Assembly: GCF_013403875.1 (NCBI RefSeq)
Contig: NZ_JACBNX010000001.1
Location: 434,001-498,000 of the forward strand
Direction: 5' to 3'
Source: Burkholderia guangdongensis
GTDB taxonomy: Bacteria; Pseudomonadota; Gammaproteobacteria; Burkholderiales; Burkholderiaceae
DNA: 64,000 bases
A program made the translations under genes and the position numbers. Of this stretch, positions 1 to 7,291 are shown piece by piece (position 1 is the first letter of the stretch; every line of letters begins with the position of its first letter). The notes beneath the pieces are model-generated. The model saw nothing but the letters and a program-made list of their open reading frames with translations. It searched no databases and was not told the origin of the DNA.

Positions 1-1025
1 ACGACGCGAGCGGCGGCGCGACCGGCGCCGGGATGGGGCACCTCGTCGCGATGGACGACAACGCGGCCGAGCTCGCGCTCAGCCATTACTCGATCGACCT
101 GTGGAACGCGCTGCGCGGCGAGATGCCGGACGCGTGCGCGTACCGCAACTGCGGCACGCTGTGGCTCGCGGCCGACGCGCACGAGATGGACCTCGCGCGC
201 GCGAAGCAGGCGACGCTCGCCGCGCACGGCGTGGCCGGCGAACTGATCGACGCGCGCGAGCTGGCGGCGAGCGAGCCGATGCTGCGCGCGGGGCTCGGCG
301 GTGCACTGAGGATTGCCGGCGACGGAATTCTGTACGCGCCGGTCGCCGCGAACTGGCTGCTGCAGCGCCGGCCCGGGATCGTGCGGCGCCGCGCGAAGGC
401 GATCGCGGTCGCCGGCGCGAGCGTGACGCTCGAAGGCGGCGAGACGCTGCGGGCGGCGCGCGTGGTCGTCGCGAACGGCATCGGCGCGCGCGCGCTGCTG
501 CCCGAGCTGCCGCTGCGCCCGAAAAAAGGCCATCTGCTGATCACCGACCGCTATCCGGGCAGCGTGTCGCACCAGCTCGTCGAGCTCGGCTACGCGGCGA
601 GCGCGCATGCGAGCGACGGCACGTCGGTCGCGTTCAACGTGCAGCCGCGCCCGACCGGCCAGTTGCTGATCGGCTCGTCGCGGCAGTTCGACACCGAGGA
701 TCCGTGCGTCGAGCCGCCGGTGCTCGCGCGGATGCTGCGCCGCGCGGTCGATTATCTGCCGGCGCTCGCGGACCTGAACGGCATCCGCTCGTGGACGGGC
801 TTTCGCTGCGCGAGCCCCGACGGGCTGCCGCTGGTCGGCGAGCACCCGGCGCAGCCGGGGCTGTGGCTCGCGGTCGGGCACGAGGGGCTCGGCGTGACGA
901 CGGCGCCGGGCAGCGCGCGGCTGCTGGCCGCGCAGATGTTCGGCGAGCGGCCGGCGATCGACGTCGAGCCGTATTTGCCCGGACGTTTTTTGTCGACGTC
1001 GTCAGTAGCAGGGGAGCTTGCGTGA
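1..1025 (+). CDS. FAD-dependent oxidoreductase, beta-type subunit of opine/D-hydroxyproline dehydrogenase complex (5' partial)
   Basis: This is the C-terminal part of a DAO-family flavoprotein. The frame is open from the first bases of the window, so the true start and the N-terminal dinucleotide-binding motif lie to the left; the first Met in view (33) is probably internal. The last 60 residues hold the DAO-type FAD end (GLWLAVGHEGLGVTTAPGS). Its TGA overlaps the next ATG by one base, and two electron-transfer subunits follow. The trio resembles opine oxidase, D-hydroxyproline dehydrogenase and HcnABC in subunit make-up, and would oxidise an imino or amino acid at the membrane. The substrate cannot be read from the sequence. 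Confidence 0.88.
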   Translation, partial: DASGGATGAGMGHLVAMDDNAAELALSHYSIDLWNALRGEMPDACAYRNCGTLWLAADAHEMDLARAKQATLAAHGVAGELIDARELAASEPMLRAGLGGALRIAGDGILYAPVAANWLLQRRPGIVRRRAKAIAVAGASVTLEGGETLRAARVVVANGIGARALLPELPLRPKKGHLLITDRYPGSVSHQLVELGYAASAHASDGTSVAFNVQPRPTGQLLIGSSRQFDTEDPCVEPPVLARMLRRAVDYLPALADLNGIRSWTGFRCASPDGLPLVGEHPAQPGLWLAVGHEGLGVTTAPGSARLLAAQMFGERPAIDVEPYLPGRFLSTSSVAGELA

Positions 1026-1258
1026 TGAACATTTATCTGGACGGCCGCGCGCTGACCGTGCCGGACGGGATGACCGTCGCCGCGGCGGTCGCGACGAGCG
1101 GCGACGACACGACACGCACGTCGTGCACCGGCGCCGCGCGCGCGCCGTTTTGCGGGATGGGGATTTGCCAGGAGTGCAGAATGACGATCGACGGCCGCCG
1201 CCGGCTCGCGTGCCAGACGCTGTGCCGCGACGGGATGCGGGTGGAGCGCACGCGATGA
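1025..1258 (+). CDS. Small [2Fe-2S] ferredoxin-type subunit of the dehydrogenase (gamma)
   Basis: A 77-residue protein with the plant-ferredoxin cysteine pattern FCGMGICQEC followed by a fourth Cys in LACQTLC. This is the small Fer2 subunit of HcnA/OoxX-type complexes and would pass electrons between the two flavoprotein subunits. Its start overlaps the upstream stop (TGATG), and its own stop overlaps the next ATG (ATGA), so the three genes are translationally coupled. A much longer reading frame runs through from 101 but its upstream part is an arginine/alanine-rich shadow of the first gene, so I chose the coupled ATG. Confidence 0.9.
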   Translation: MNIYLDGRALTVPDGMTVAAAVATSGDDTTRTSCTGAARAPFCGMGICQECRMTIDGRRRLACQTLCRDGMRVERTR

Positions 1259-2517
1259 CGCATGAACATCTGAGGGTCGACGTCGCGATCGTCGGCGCGG
1301 GCCCGGCGGGCCTGTCGGCCGCGCGGGCGGCCACGCAAAGCGGCGCCTCGGTCGCGATCGTCGACGACAATCCGCGCGCGGGCGGGCAGATCTGGCGGCA
1401 GGGGCCGGGCACGACGCCATCGGTTCTGGCCGCCGAGCGGTTGACTGTGCTTCGGCATCCGAACGTTCGCTATCTGCCGGCGACGCGGATCGTCGCGCAA
1501 ACGCGCGCGAACATGCTGCTGCTCGAGGACGACGAGCGCGGACTGCTGCTCGAATACGACATGCTGATTCTGTGCTGCGGCGCGCGCGAACTGCTGCTGC
1601 CGTTCCCGGGCTGGACGCTGCCCGGCGTGACCGGCGCGGGCGGGCTGCAGGCGCTGATCAAGAACGGCCTCGACGTGCGCGGGCAGCGCACCGTGATCGC
1701 CGGGAGCGGCCCGCTGTTGCTCGCGAGCGCGGCGACCGCGCGGCAGACGGGCGCGCAGGTGCTGCGCGTGCTCGAGCAGGCCGCGTGGCGCGACGTGATC
1801 GGCTTCGGCGCGCGGCTGTGGCGCTGGCCGGAGAAATTGAAGCAGGCGGCCGGGCTGATTCCGGCGTCGTACCGCGCGGATGCGCACGTCGTCGAAGCGT
1901 TCGGCGACGCACGGCTCGAAGGCGTGCGGATCAGCCAGGGCGGCCGGATGTCGGAGCTCGCATGCGACCGGCTCGCGTGCGGCTTCGGGCTCGTGCCGAA
2001 CACGGTGCTGCCGAGTCATCTCGGCTGCCGGATCGAGAATGGCGCGGTGGCGGTCGACGCGTATCAGCGCACGAGCCGCGCCGGGCATTTCGCGGCGGGC
2101 GAGTGCACGGGCGTCGGCGGCAGCGAGCTTGCGATGATCGAGGGCGAGATCGCCGGCCTTGCGGCGACCGGGCAGACTGGCCGGCTCGCGCAACTGGCCG
2201 AGCGGCGCGCGCACTGGCAAGGGTTCGCGGACGAGGTGCGGCGGCGCTTCGCGATCCGCGAGCCGATTCGCACGCTCGCGCGGCCGGACACGCTGATCTG
2301 CCGCTGCGAGGACGTGCGCTACGACGCGGTCGCGAACGAGACGGGCTGGACCGCTGCGAAGCTTCAGTCGCGTTGCGGGATGGGCGCGTGCCAGGGGCGC
2401 GTGTGCGGCGCGGCCGCGCGCGAATTGTTCGGCTGGACGCCGCCCGCACCGCGCTCGCCGCTCGTGCCGGCGCGAGTCGGCACGCTGCTGATCGATGGGA
2501 GTGGGGACGGGCAGTGA
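1255..2517 (+). CDS. NAD(P)/FAD oxidoreductase, alpha-type subunit of opine/D-hydroxyproline dehydrogenase complex
   Basis: A 420-residue pyridine nucleotide-disulphide oxidoreductase-like protein. The N-terminal Rossmann motif GAGPAG sits near residue 13, a second nucleotide-binding motif (VIAGSGPLLLA) near 145-155, and a BFD-like [2Fe-2S] domain closes the chain (ICRCEDV, then CGMGACQGRVC). This is the HcnB/OoxA/LhpF-type alpha subunit, which works with the preceding beta and gamma subunits. The gene order here (DAO subunit, ferredoxin, this subunit) differs from hcnA-hcnB-hcnC, which argues for an amino or imino acid dehydrogenase and not cyanide synthesis. The ATG overlaps the upstream TGA by four bases. 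Confidence 0.9.
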   Translation: MTHEHLRVDVAIVGAGPAGLSAARAATQSGASVAIVDDNPRAGGQIWRQGPGTTPSVLAAERLTVLRHPNVRYLPATRIVAQTRANMLLLEDDERGLLLEYDMLILCCGARELLLPFPGWTLPGVTGAGGLQALIKNGLDVRGQRTVIAGSGPLLLASAATARQTGAQVLRVLEQAAWRDVIGFGARLWRWPEKLKQAAGLIPASYRADAHVVEAFGDARLEGVRISQGGRMSELACDRLACGFGLVPNTVLPSHLGCRIENGAVAVDAYQRTSRAGHFAAGECTGVGGSELAMIEGEIAGLAATGQTGRLAQLAERRAHWQGFADEVRRRFAIREPIRTLARPDTLICRCEDVRYDAVANETGWTAAKLQSRCGMGACQGRVCGAAARELFGWTPPAPRSPLVPARVGTLLIDGSGDGQ

Positions 2518-2518
2518 G

Positions 2519-3065
2519 GCCGCCGGCGGTCGGGAGGCTGGGTGCGGAGGTTGAATGGTCGTGCGCGGCGGTCGGAGATCCGGGCTCGGAGGTAAAAGTG
2601 TCGAGCGCGGCGGTCGAGAGCCGCGTGCGGAGGTTGAACCCCCGTGCGCGGCGGTCAGAGATGCCCGGGCTCGGGGGTTAAACCGCCGAGCTTGGCGGTC
2701 AGAGGTCCGGGCTCGGAGGTAAAACCGTCGAGCGCGGCGGTCGAGAGCCGCGTGCGGAGGTTGAACCCCCGTGCGCGGCGGTCAGAGCGGTACGGACTCG
2801 GAAGTTAAATCGTCGAGCGCGGCGGTCAGAGGTCCGGGCTCGGAGGTAAAACCGTCGAGCGCGGCGGTCGAGAGCCGCGTGCGGAGGTTGAACCCTCGTG
2901 CGCGGCGACCAGAGAGGTCCGGGCTCGGAAGTTAAATCGTCGAACGCGGCGGTCCAAGGTCCGCGTGCGGCGGTTAAACCCTCGCGCAGGCAAGTTCGAG
3001 GCCCGGGGGCGGAGGTCAAACCCTCGCGCGCGACGGTCAGGGCGCGAGGCAGGGCTCCGGACGAA
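2519..3065. repeat. GC-rich tandem array, about 42-bp unit with 127-bp higher-order period
   Basis: Roughly thirteen imperfect units built around GCGCGGCGGTC, a short spacer, CGGGCTCGGAGGT and a purine-rich end. Long identical blocks recur at 2581, 2708 and 2835, exactly 127 bp apart, so three units form a higher-order repeat. A 127-bp period is not a multiple of three, and open frames across it only restate the repeat, so I read it as non-coding. It fills the gap between the dehydrogenase operon and the pilus locus. Units become more divergent towards 3000-3065. Confidence 0.85.
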
Positions 3066-3257
3066 ATCTTGCTCGTCGTCACTCAAGTCGTGCCGTTCGA
3101 TGCCGTCAACACGATCAGCGGAACCGCGCACTTTCCTTCGTTTTCCTTGCATTGCAGGCAAAGAGCGTCGACGCGTGTGCTCGCGGCACGGCAATGCTTA
3201 CGCATGCCTAATCATTCCTTTCTAAATTGAAAATCAACGTAAACCCGAAATTCACGC

Positions 3258-3289
3258 ACATTTACTGAAAAAATGTAAATAAATGTAAA
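3258..3289. promoter_or_regulatory. AT-rich element with inverted and direct repeats upstream of flp
   Basis: In a short AT-rich island an inverted repeat ATTTAC (3260-3265) / GTAAAT (3275-3280) overlaps a direct repeat AAATGTAAA (3271-3279 and 3281-3289). It lies about 180 bp upstream of the flp start and is the most AT-rich stretch of this intergenic region, so it is a candidate promoter or operator for the pilus locus. I cannot assign a regulator. Confidence 0.4.
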
Positions 3290-3318
3290 AAGTGTGTGCT
3301 ATGAATACGTTTGCGGGC

Positions 3319-3380
3319 CGGCAATCGTTCAACTGGGCGAATCAGGGAAAACCTGTCTCCAGCTGAGCAAACGATTGCCG
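3319..3380 (+). promoter_or_regulatory. Nested stem-loop in the flp leader region
   Basis: Perfect 11-bp outer arms CGGCAATCGTT (3319-3329) and AACGATTGCCG (3370-3380) enclose an inner CTGG/CCAG pair (3333-3336, 3359-3362) and a CAGG-GAAAA-CCTG hairpin (3343-3355). All three can stack into one long imperfect stem. It sits 89 bp before the flp ATG and would be in the 5' untranslated RNA if transcription starts near the AT-rich island. It could be a leader RNA structure, a small RNA or a widely spaced operator. I do not recognise it as a known riboswitch class. Confidence 0.5.
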
Positions 3381-3468
3381 ACAACGCAGGAGAAGGGCGT
3401 CTACGTTCTTCCAAGACATCAGGCCAACGTACCACCCGCCGGGCACGGCGTAACTTCGGGGAAATCAA

Positions 3469-3663
3469 ATGATTCGCTTTATTCGATCCATGCTTCGTGA
3501 CGAGCGCGGCGTTACCGCGCTCGAATATTCGGTTCTTGCAGGCATCGTCGTGCTCGCCGTCGTCGCGGCAGGCGCGGTCTTCAGCAATACCGGCACGGGT
3601 CTTCCGGCCCTGTTCGCGAACATGATCACCAACGTGACGACCGCGCAGAACACCGGCAAGTGA
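3469..3663 (+). CDS. flp: Flp/Fap-type pilin (major Tad pilus subunit)
   Basis: A 64-residue type IVb prepilin. A short basic leader (MIRFIRSMLRDERG) is followed by the processing site G14/V15 and the Flp signature VTALEY, with Glu at +5 and Tyr at +6 of the mature protein, then one hydrophobic segment. It would be cleaved by the CpaA/TadV-type peptidase encoded next and polymerised into the Flp pilus used for adhesion and biofilm. A good ribosome site (GGGGAAATCAA) precedes the ATG. A strong hairpin separates it from cpaA, which fits the need for far more pilin than assembly proteins. Confidence 0.95.
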   Translation: MIRFIRSMLRDERGVTALEYSVLAGIVVLAVVAAGAVFSNTGTGLPALFANMITNVTTAQNTGK

Positions 3664-3672
3664 CCGAGTCGT

Positions 3673-3705
3673 CAGCGCTTGCGACGTGCGTCGTCGCGAG
3701 CGCTG
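3673..3705 (+). terminator. Hairpin between flp and cpaA (attenuator or mRNA stabiliser)
   Basis: Arms 3673-3686 and 3692-3705 (CAGCGCTTGCGACG and CGTCGCGAGCGCTG) pair over 14 positions with one G-U wobble and a 5-nt loop. No T-run follows, so it is not a textbook intrinsic terminator. It more likely causes partial termination or protects the 3' end of the abundant flp message. Confidence 0.5.
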
Positions 3706-3742
3706 CCGGACCGTGTCGCGTCAAGCAATCAGGCAGGCAATC

Positions 3743-4381
3743 ATGGTGGACTGGATCAATCTCGCGGCCAGCGGGCTACTGGCGGCGCTCGCCGTATCGG
3801 ATCTGCGCGCGCGGCGATTACCTAATTCGATGATCGCGGCGCTGGCCGCGCTGTACGTCGTGCACGCGCTCGTCGCCGGTCAGGCCGACGCATTCGCGCC
3901 AAGCACGCATCTGATGGCGGCAGCCATCGCATTCGCGGTCGCCGCGCTGCTGTGCTTCGTCGGCTGGATCGCCGGCGGCGACGCCAAGCTCGCCGCGGCC
4001 GTGTTTCTGTGGGCCGGACCGGGCCATGCGTTGCCCGTGTTCGTCATCGTTTCCATCTGCGGGCTCGTCGTCGCCCTGTGCGCGCTGGGCGCCGGCGCCG
4101 CGATGCGGCTCGACGCGCGCGCGGCGCACTGGACCGCGTGGCTCGCTCCGGCGCGCGGCGTGCCGTACGGCGTCGCGCTGGCGTCCGGCGGCGCGGTGGC
4201 CGTCTGGTGGCCGCCCGGGTGGCCTCCCGCACACGCGCCCGCGTCGTCCGCGCACAAGCTCGTCGACCGCGCGTTCGATGCCGTCGACGCGGGCTCGTTC
4301 CTCGCGCTCGTCCACGGATTCGAACGCGATGCCGTGCGACTGGCGGTCATCCCGCTCGCCCGGCATCTAGGGCTCGCGTAA
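3743..4381 (+). CDS. cpaA: Prepilin peptidase CpaA/TadV
   Basis: A 212-residue inner-membrane aspartic peptidase of the A24 family that cleaves Flp and pseudopilin leaders. The first catalytic Asp is in AVSDLRARRLPN near residue 25 and the second in GGDAKLAAAV near residue 80, with several hydrophobic segments between and after. The start at 3743 follows AGGCAGGCAA; an in-frame extension to 3686 begins with an arginine-rich stretch and is unlikely. The roughly 55-residue hydrophilic tail after the last membrane segment is longer than in many TadV proteins. cpaB starts 12 bp downstream. Confidence 0.92.
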   Translation: MVDWINLAASGLLAALAVSDLRARRLPNSMIAALAALYVVHALVAGQADAFAPSTHLMAAAIAFAVAALLCFVGWIAGGDAKLAAAVFLWAGPGHALPVFVIVSICGLVVALCALGAGAAMRLDARAAHWTAWLAPARGVPYGVALASGGAVAVWWPPGWPPAHAPASSAHKLVDRAFDAVDAGSFLALVHGFERDAVRLAVIPLARHLGLA

Positions 4382-4393
4382 GAGAGGCGCATC

Positions 4394-5413
4394 GTGCCGA
4401 ACGTCCTGAAACTCGTCGCGCTGATCGTCGTGGCGGCACTCGGCGCGCTGTTGCTGCGCGCAACCTACGTCGCCGCGTCGCGCGTGCGTCCGCATGCGCC
4501 GCCGGTGGTCGAGCAGATTCGCGTCGCCGCCGCCGACCTGCCCAGCGGGCTGCTGCTGCGCGACAGCGATCTCGTATGGAAGCGCGTGCCGCGCGATGCC
4601 GTGCCGCCCGGCGCGCTCGTGCAGGGGCAAGCGGGCGCCGACGATCTGAAGGGGGATCTGCTGCGGCATGCGGTCGTCGCTGGTACGCCGCTGCAGCGCG
4701 CCGACCTGATCTCGCCGGACGAGGCCGATTTTCTCGCGGCCGCGCTCATGCCCGGCATGCGCGCGATTTCGGTCGCGATCGACGACGTGTCGGGCAACGC
4801 CGGCCTGATCCAGCCCGGCGATTACGTCGACGTGCTGCTCACGCAGCAAATGAGCTCGCCGAACAGCAATTCGGTCCCGCCGGACCGCTCGGTCGAAGCG
4901 GAGACCGTCGCGAATCGCGTGCGCGTGCTCGCGGTGGGATCGGCGTTCCAGCGTGCCAGGGACGACGCTTCACAGTCGTCTTCACCGCCCTCTTCACAGC
5001 CGTCGTCGCAACCGTCTTCGCAGCCGCATACGAACACACGCGCGCGCACCGTGACCTTCGAAGTCACGCCGCACACGACGCAGGTGATCGCGGTCGCGTC
5101 CCATCTCGGCTCGCTGTCGCTCGCGTTGCGCAGCTTCGCGACTAGCGACCGCCGCCCGGCGGGCACCGACGCGCCCGCCGAGCCGCTCGCGCCGCCAGTG
5201 TGGGCCGGCGACGTGTCGCGCGCATGGCGCGCGGCGGCACCCGTGCGCGAGATCCGTGCGCGCGTCCCCGCGAGCGCGGCGCCGGTGATCGTGTATCGCG
5301 GCACGAAGGTCGGCGAGAGCGCGGGTGCCGTGTCCGCGTCGACCGGCACGTCCGGGTTGCCGCCGCTGCCGGCCGGGCCGGTGCCAGCCGCCGTTCCGGT
5401 GCCCGGCGCGTAA
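4394..5413 (+). CDS. cpaB: Flp pilus assembly protein CpaB/RcpC
   Basis: 339 residues with one N-terminal membrane anchor (LVALIVVAALGALLL) and then a SAF-like domain (VRVAAADLPSGLLL region, residues about 38-110), as in RcpC/CpaB, which acts in the periplasm with the secretin. The start is a GTG behind AGAGAGGCGC. A low-complexity Ser/Gln/Pro stretch near residues 195-212 interrupts the conserved part and is encoded by short TCGTCGCAACC-like repeats. The C-terminus is also Pro/Gly/Ala-rich. It is the third gene of the pilus locus. Confidence 0.92.
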   Translation: MPNVLKLVALIVVAALGALLLRATYVAASRVRPHAPPVVEQIRVAAADLPSGLLLRDSDLVWKRVPRDAVPPGALVQGQAGADDLKGDLLRHAVVAGTPLQRADLISPDEADFLAAALMPGMRAISVAIDDVSGNAGLIQPGDYVDVLLTQQMSSPNSNSVPPDRSVEAETVANRVRVLAVGSAFQRARDDASQSSSPPSSQPSSQPSSQPHTNTRARTVTFEVTPHTTQVIAVASHLGSLSLALRSFATSDRRPAGTDAPAEPLAPPVWAGDVSRAWRAAAPVREIRARVPASAAPVIVYRGTKVGESAGAVSASTGTSGLPPLPAGPVPAAVPVPGA

Positions 5414-5435
5414 CGTCATCGACAGGAACAACAGC

Positions 5436-6854
5436 ATGTGCCCTCGCGCCTTCCGCCCGCGTTCATGGCTCCGAGCCGCGGCGCCCGCGCTCGCCTGCGT
5501 CGCGCTGCTCGGCGCGGCGGCGGCGGGCGGCGCGTGGCCTGCCGCCGCCCGCGCGAGCGAACCCGATCCGTCGACGCTCGGCGTGCCCGCCGGCGGCGGT
5601 GAAATGCTCCGCCTGCCGGAGCCGGCCGTCGCGGTGTTCGTCGCGGATCCCGACGTCGCGGACGTTCACGTGCCGACGTCGCAAACCGTGTTCGTGCTCG
5701 GCAAGAAAGCCGGCACGACGACGCTGTTCGCGCTCGGGCCGAACAACCGGACGATCCTGCGCAAGACGATCGTCGTCAGCGCCGACACCGACTCGATGCA
5801 GCGTACGCTCGAGTCGCGCTTTCCGCGGCTGCATCTGACGCTAACGAGCGCGCCCGGCTCGCTGATGGTGACGGGCGCGGTGCAGAGCGCCGACGAAGCG
5901 GATGCGGTCGAACAGACGCTGAAGCCCTTTCTGCACGACAAGGAAACGATCGTGAACCGGATGGCGGTCGCGCGGCCGATCCAGGTGAACCTGCGCGTGC
6001 GGATCACCGAGATCGACCGCAACGTCACGCAGCAGCTCGGAGTCAACTGGAGCGCGCTCGGTCAGCCCGGTCTGGGCAATTTCATCGGTGGGCTGTTCAG
6101 CGGCGGGGGCGTCTCGGCGTCGACGGCCGCCAGCCTGGCAACGGGCGGTGCATTCTCCGTGCTTGGTGGGTTCCATACGAAATCAGGATCCTATTCGATC
6201 GACGGCGTGCTCCAGGCGCTCGATCAGGAAGGGCTCCTGACGACGCTCGCCGAGCCGAACCTGACCGCGATGTCCGGCGAGACCGCGAGCTTCCTCGCAG
6301 GCGGCGAGTTCCCGATTCCCGTGTCGCAGGACACGAGCGGCGCGATCACGGTCGCGTTCAAGCCGTACGGCGTGTCGCTCGCGTTCACGCCGACGGTGCT
6401 CGCGGACAACCGGATCAGCCTGAAGGTCCACCCGGAAGTCAGCGAGATCGACCCGAACAACAGCGTGACGACAGGCGGCATCAAGGTGCCGGCACTGACG
6501 GTGCGGCGCGTCGACACGACGGTCGAGCTGTCGAGCGGCCAGAGCTTCGCGCTCGGCGGCCTGCTGCAGAGCAATACGAGCGACGTGCTGTCGGCGCTCC
6601 CCGGGCTGGGCCGGCTGCCGGTGCTCGGCAAGCTGTTCTCGTCGAAGAACTACCTGAACAACAAGACGGAAGTGGTCGTGATCGTCACCCCGTACATCGT
6701 GCAGCCGACTGGCCCTGGGCGCTTGCGCGACGCGCTCGACAGCGTGATGCGGCCGAGCGGCGATATCGAGTTCGCGCTGCAGCGTTCGCTTGGCCTCGAT
6801 CCGCTGTCCGGCGACGGGCCGCGGCTCGTCGGCGCTGCGGGCTTCGTCTACTGA
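5436..6854 (+). CDS. cpaC: Outer-membrane secretin CpaC/RcpA of the Tad pilus
   Basis: 472 residues: a long signal peptide (to about residue 41, ending AAARASE), the pilus-secretin N-terminal domain (LRLPEPAVAVFVADPDVADVHV), a BON-like segment (LTSAPGSLMVTGAV), and the C-terminal secretin domain with the conserved PALTVRRVDTTVELSSGQS and ALGGLLQ. It would form the outer-membrane ring through which the pilus passes. A frame extension to 5325 is a shadow of cpaB's end; the ATG at 5436 follows ACAGGAACAACAGC. It lies 22 bp after cpaB. Confidence 0.94.
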   Translation: MCPRAFRPRSWLRAAAPALACVALLGAAAAGGAWPAAARASEPDPSTLGVPAGGGEMLRLPEPAVAVFVADPDVADVHVPTSQTVFVLGKKAGTTTLFALGPNNRTILRKTIVVSADTDSMQRTLESRFPRLHLTLTSAPGSLMVTGAVQSADEADAVEQTLKPFLHDKETIVNRMAVARPIQVNLRVRITEIDRNVTQQLGVNWSALGQPGLGNFIGGLFSGGGVSASTAASLATGGAFSVLGGFHTKSGSYSIDGVLQALDQEGLLTTLAEPNLTAMSGETASFLAGGEFPIPVSQDTSGAITVAFKPYGVSLAFTPTVLADNRISLKVHPEVSEIDPNNSVTTGGIKVPALTVRRVDTTVELSSGQSFALGGLLQSNTSDVLSALPGLGRLPVLGKLFSSKNYLNNKTEVVVIVTPYIVQPTGPGRLRDALDSVMRPSGDIEFALQRSLGLDPLSGDGPRLVGAAGFVY

Positions 6855-6869
6855 GCGGAGGGCGATCCG

Positions 6870-7274
6870 GTGAAACATCGAAATTTCGGATGGCTGATGA
6901 AGCAGGTAATGCTGATCGCGCCGGTCGTCGTGCTCGGCGGATGCATGTCCGCGCCGCCGCCGCTCGGCATGCCCGATGTGTCGGCGATCGGCTACGACAC
7001 ACGTGACGGCGGCCGCGCGATACCGCCCGACTGCGCGCAGCTCAACCAGCGGTCGCATCTGGTGGATGCCGGCTTCGCCCGACCCGGGGTCGCGTTCGGC
7101 TGCGCGACGTATACGAATCTCGCGACGATGCTCGCGCGGCCGGAGGACATCGTCGCGCCGCTGCCGTACGCAGGCGCGGACGCGTCGCGCGCGGCGGACG
7201 CGGTGCGCCGCTACGAAGAGGGGCGGACGACGCCGCTGAGCGCGCCGTCGACCACTTCGTCCGTTTCACACTGA
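6870..7274 (+). CDS. cpaD: CpaD-like pilus assembly lipoprotein
   Basis: A 134-residue lipoprotein with lipobox LGGC at about residues 22-25 and the CpaD family signature FGCATYTNLATMLARPEDIVAPLP near the middle. CpaD-type proteins sit in the outer membrane or periplasm and help localise the secretin. It is much shorter than classical CpaD (about 200 residues), which is common in betaproteobacterial Tad loci. The start is GTG after GAGCGGAGGGCG, 15 bp past cpaC. The assignment rests on that signature and on position between the secretin and cpaE. Confidence 0.82.
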   Translation: MKHRNFGWLMKQVMLIAPVVVLGGCMSAPPPLGMPDVSAIGYDTRDGGRAIPPDCAQLNQRSHLVDAGFARPGVAFGCATYTNLATMLARPEDIVAPLPYAGADASRAADAVRRYEEGRTTPLSAPSTTSSVSH

Positions 7275-7291
7275 ACAGGGATATTCCGACG

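Noticed and set aside
1..2517. Hydrogen cyanide synthase hcnABC
   Set aside because: Subunit types are similar, but the gene order differs and close relatives include opine oxidase and D-hydroxyproline dehydrogenase; the sequence alone does not support cyanide production.
2519..3065. Possible CRISPR array
   Set aside because: Units are contiguous and degenerate, with no unique spacers of constant length and no cas genes nearby.
2699..3194. Leftward open frames with repeated Arg/Ser-rich peptides (2699-3082 and 2826-3194)
   Set aside because: They restate the GC-rich tandem repeat; the 127-bp period breaks any constant frame, and no ribosome site or family resemblance is seen.
3294..3500. 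Small rightward frame of 68 codons overlapping the flp start
   Set aside because: It runs through the hairpin leader, begins with a weak GTG, and overlaps the well supported flp gene.
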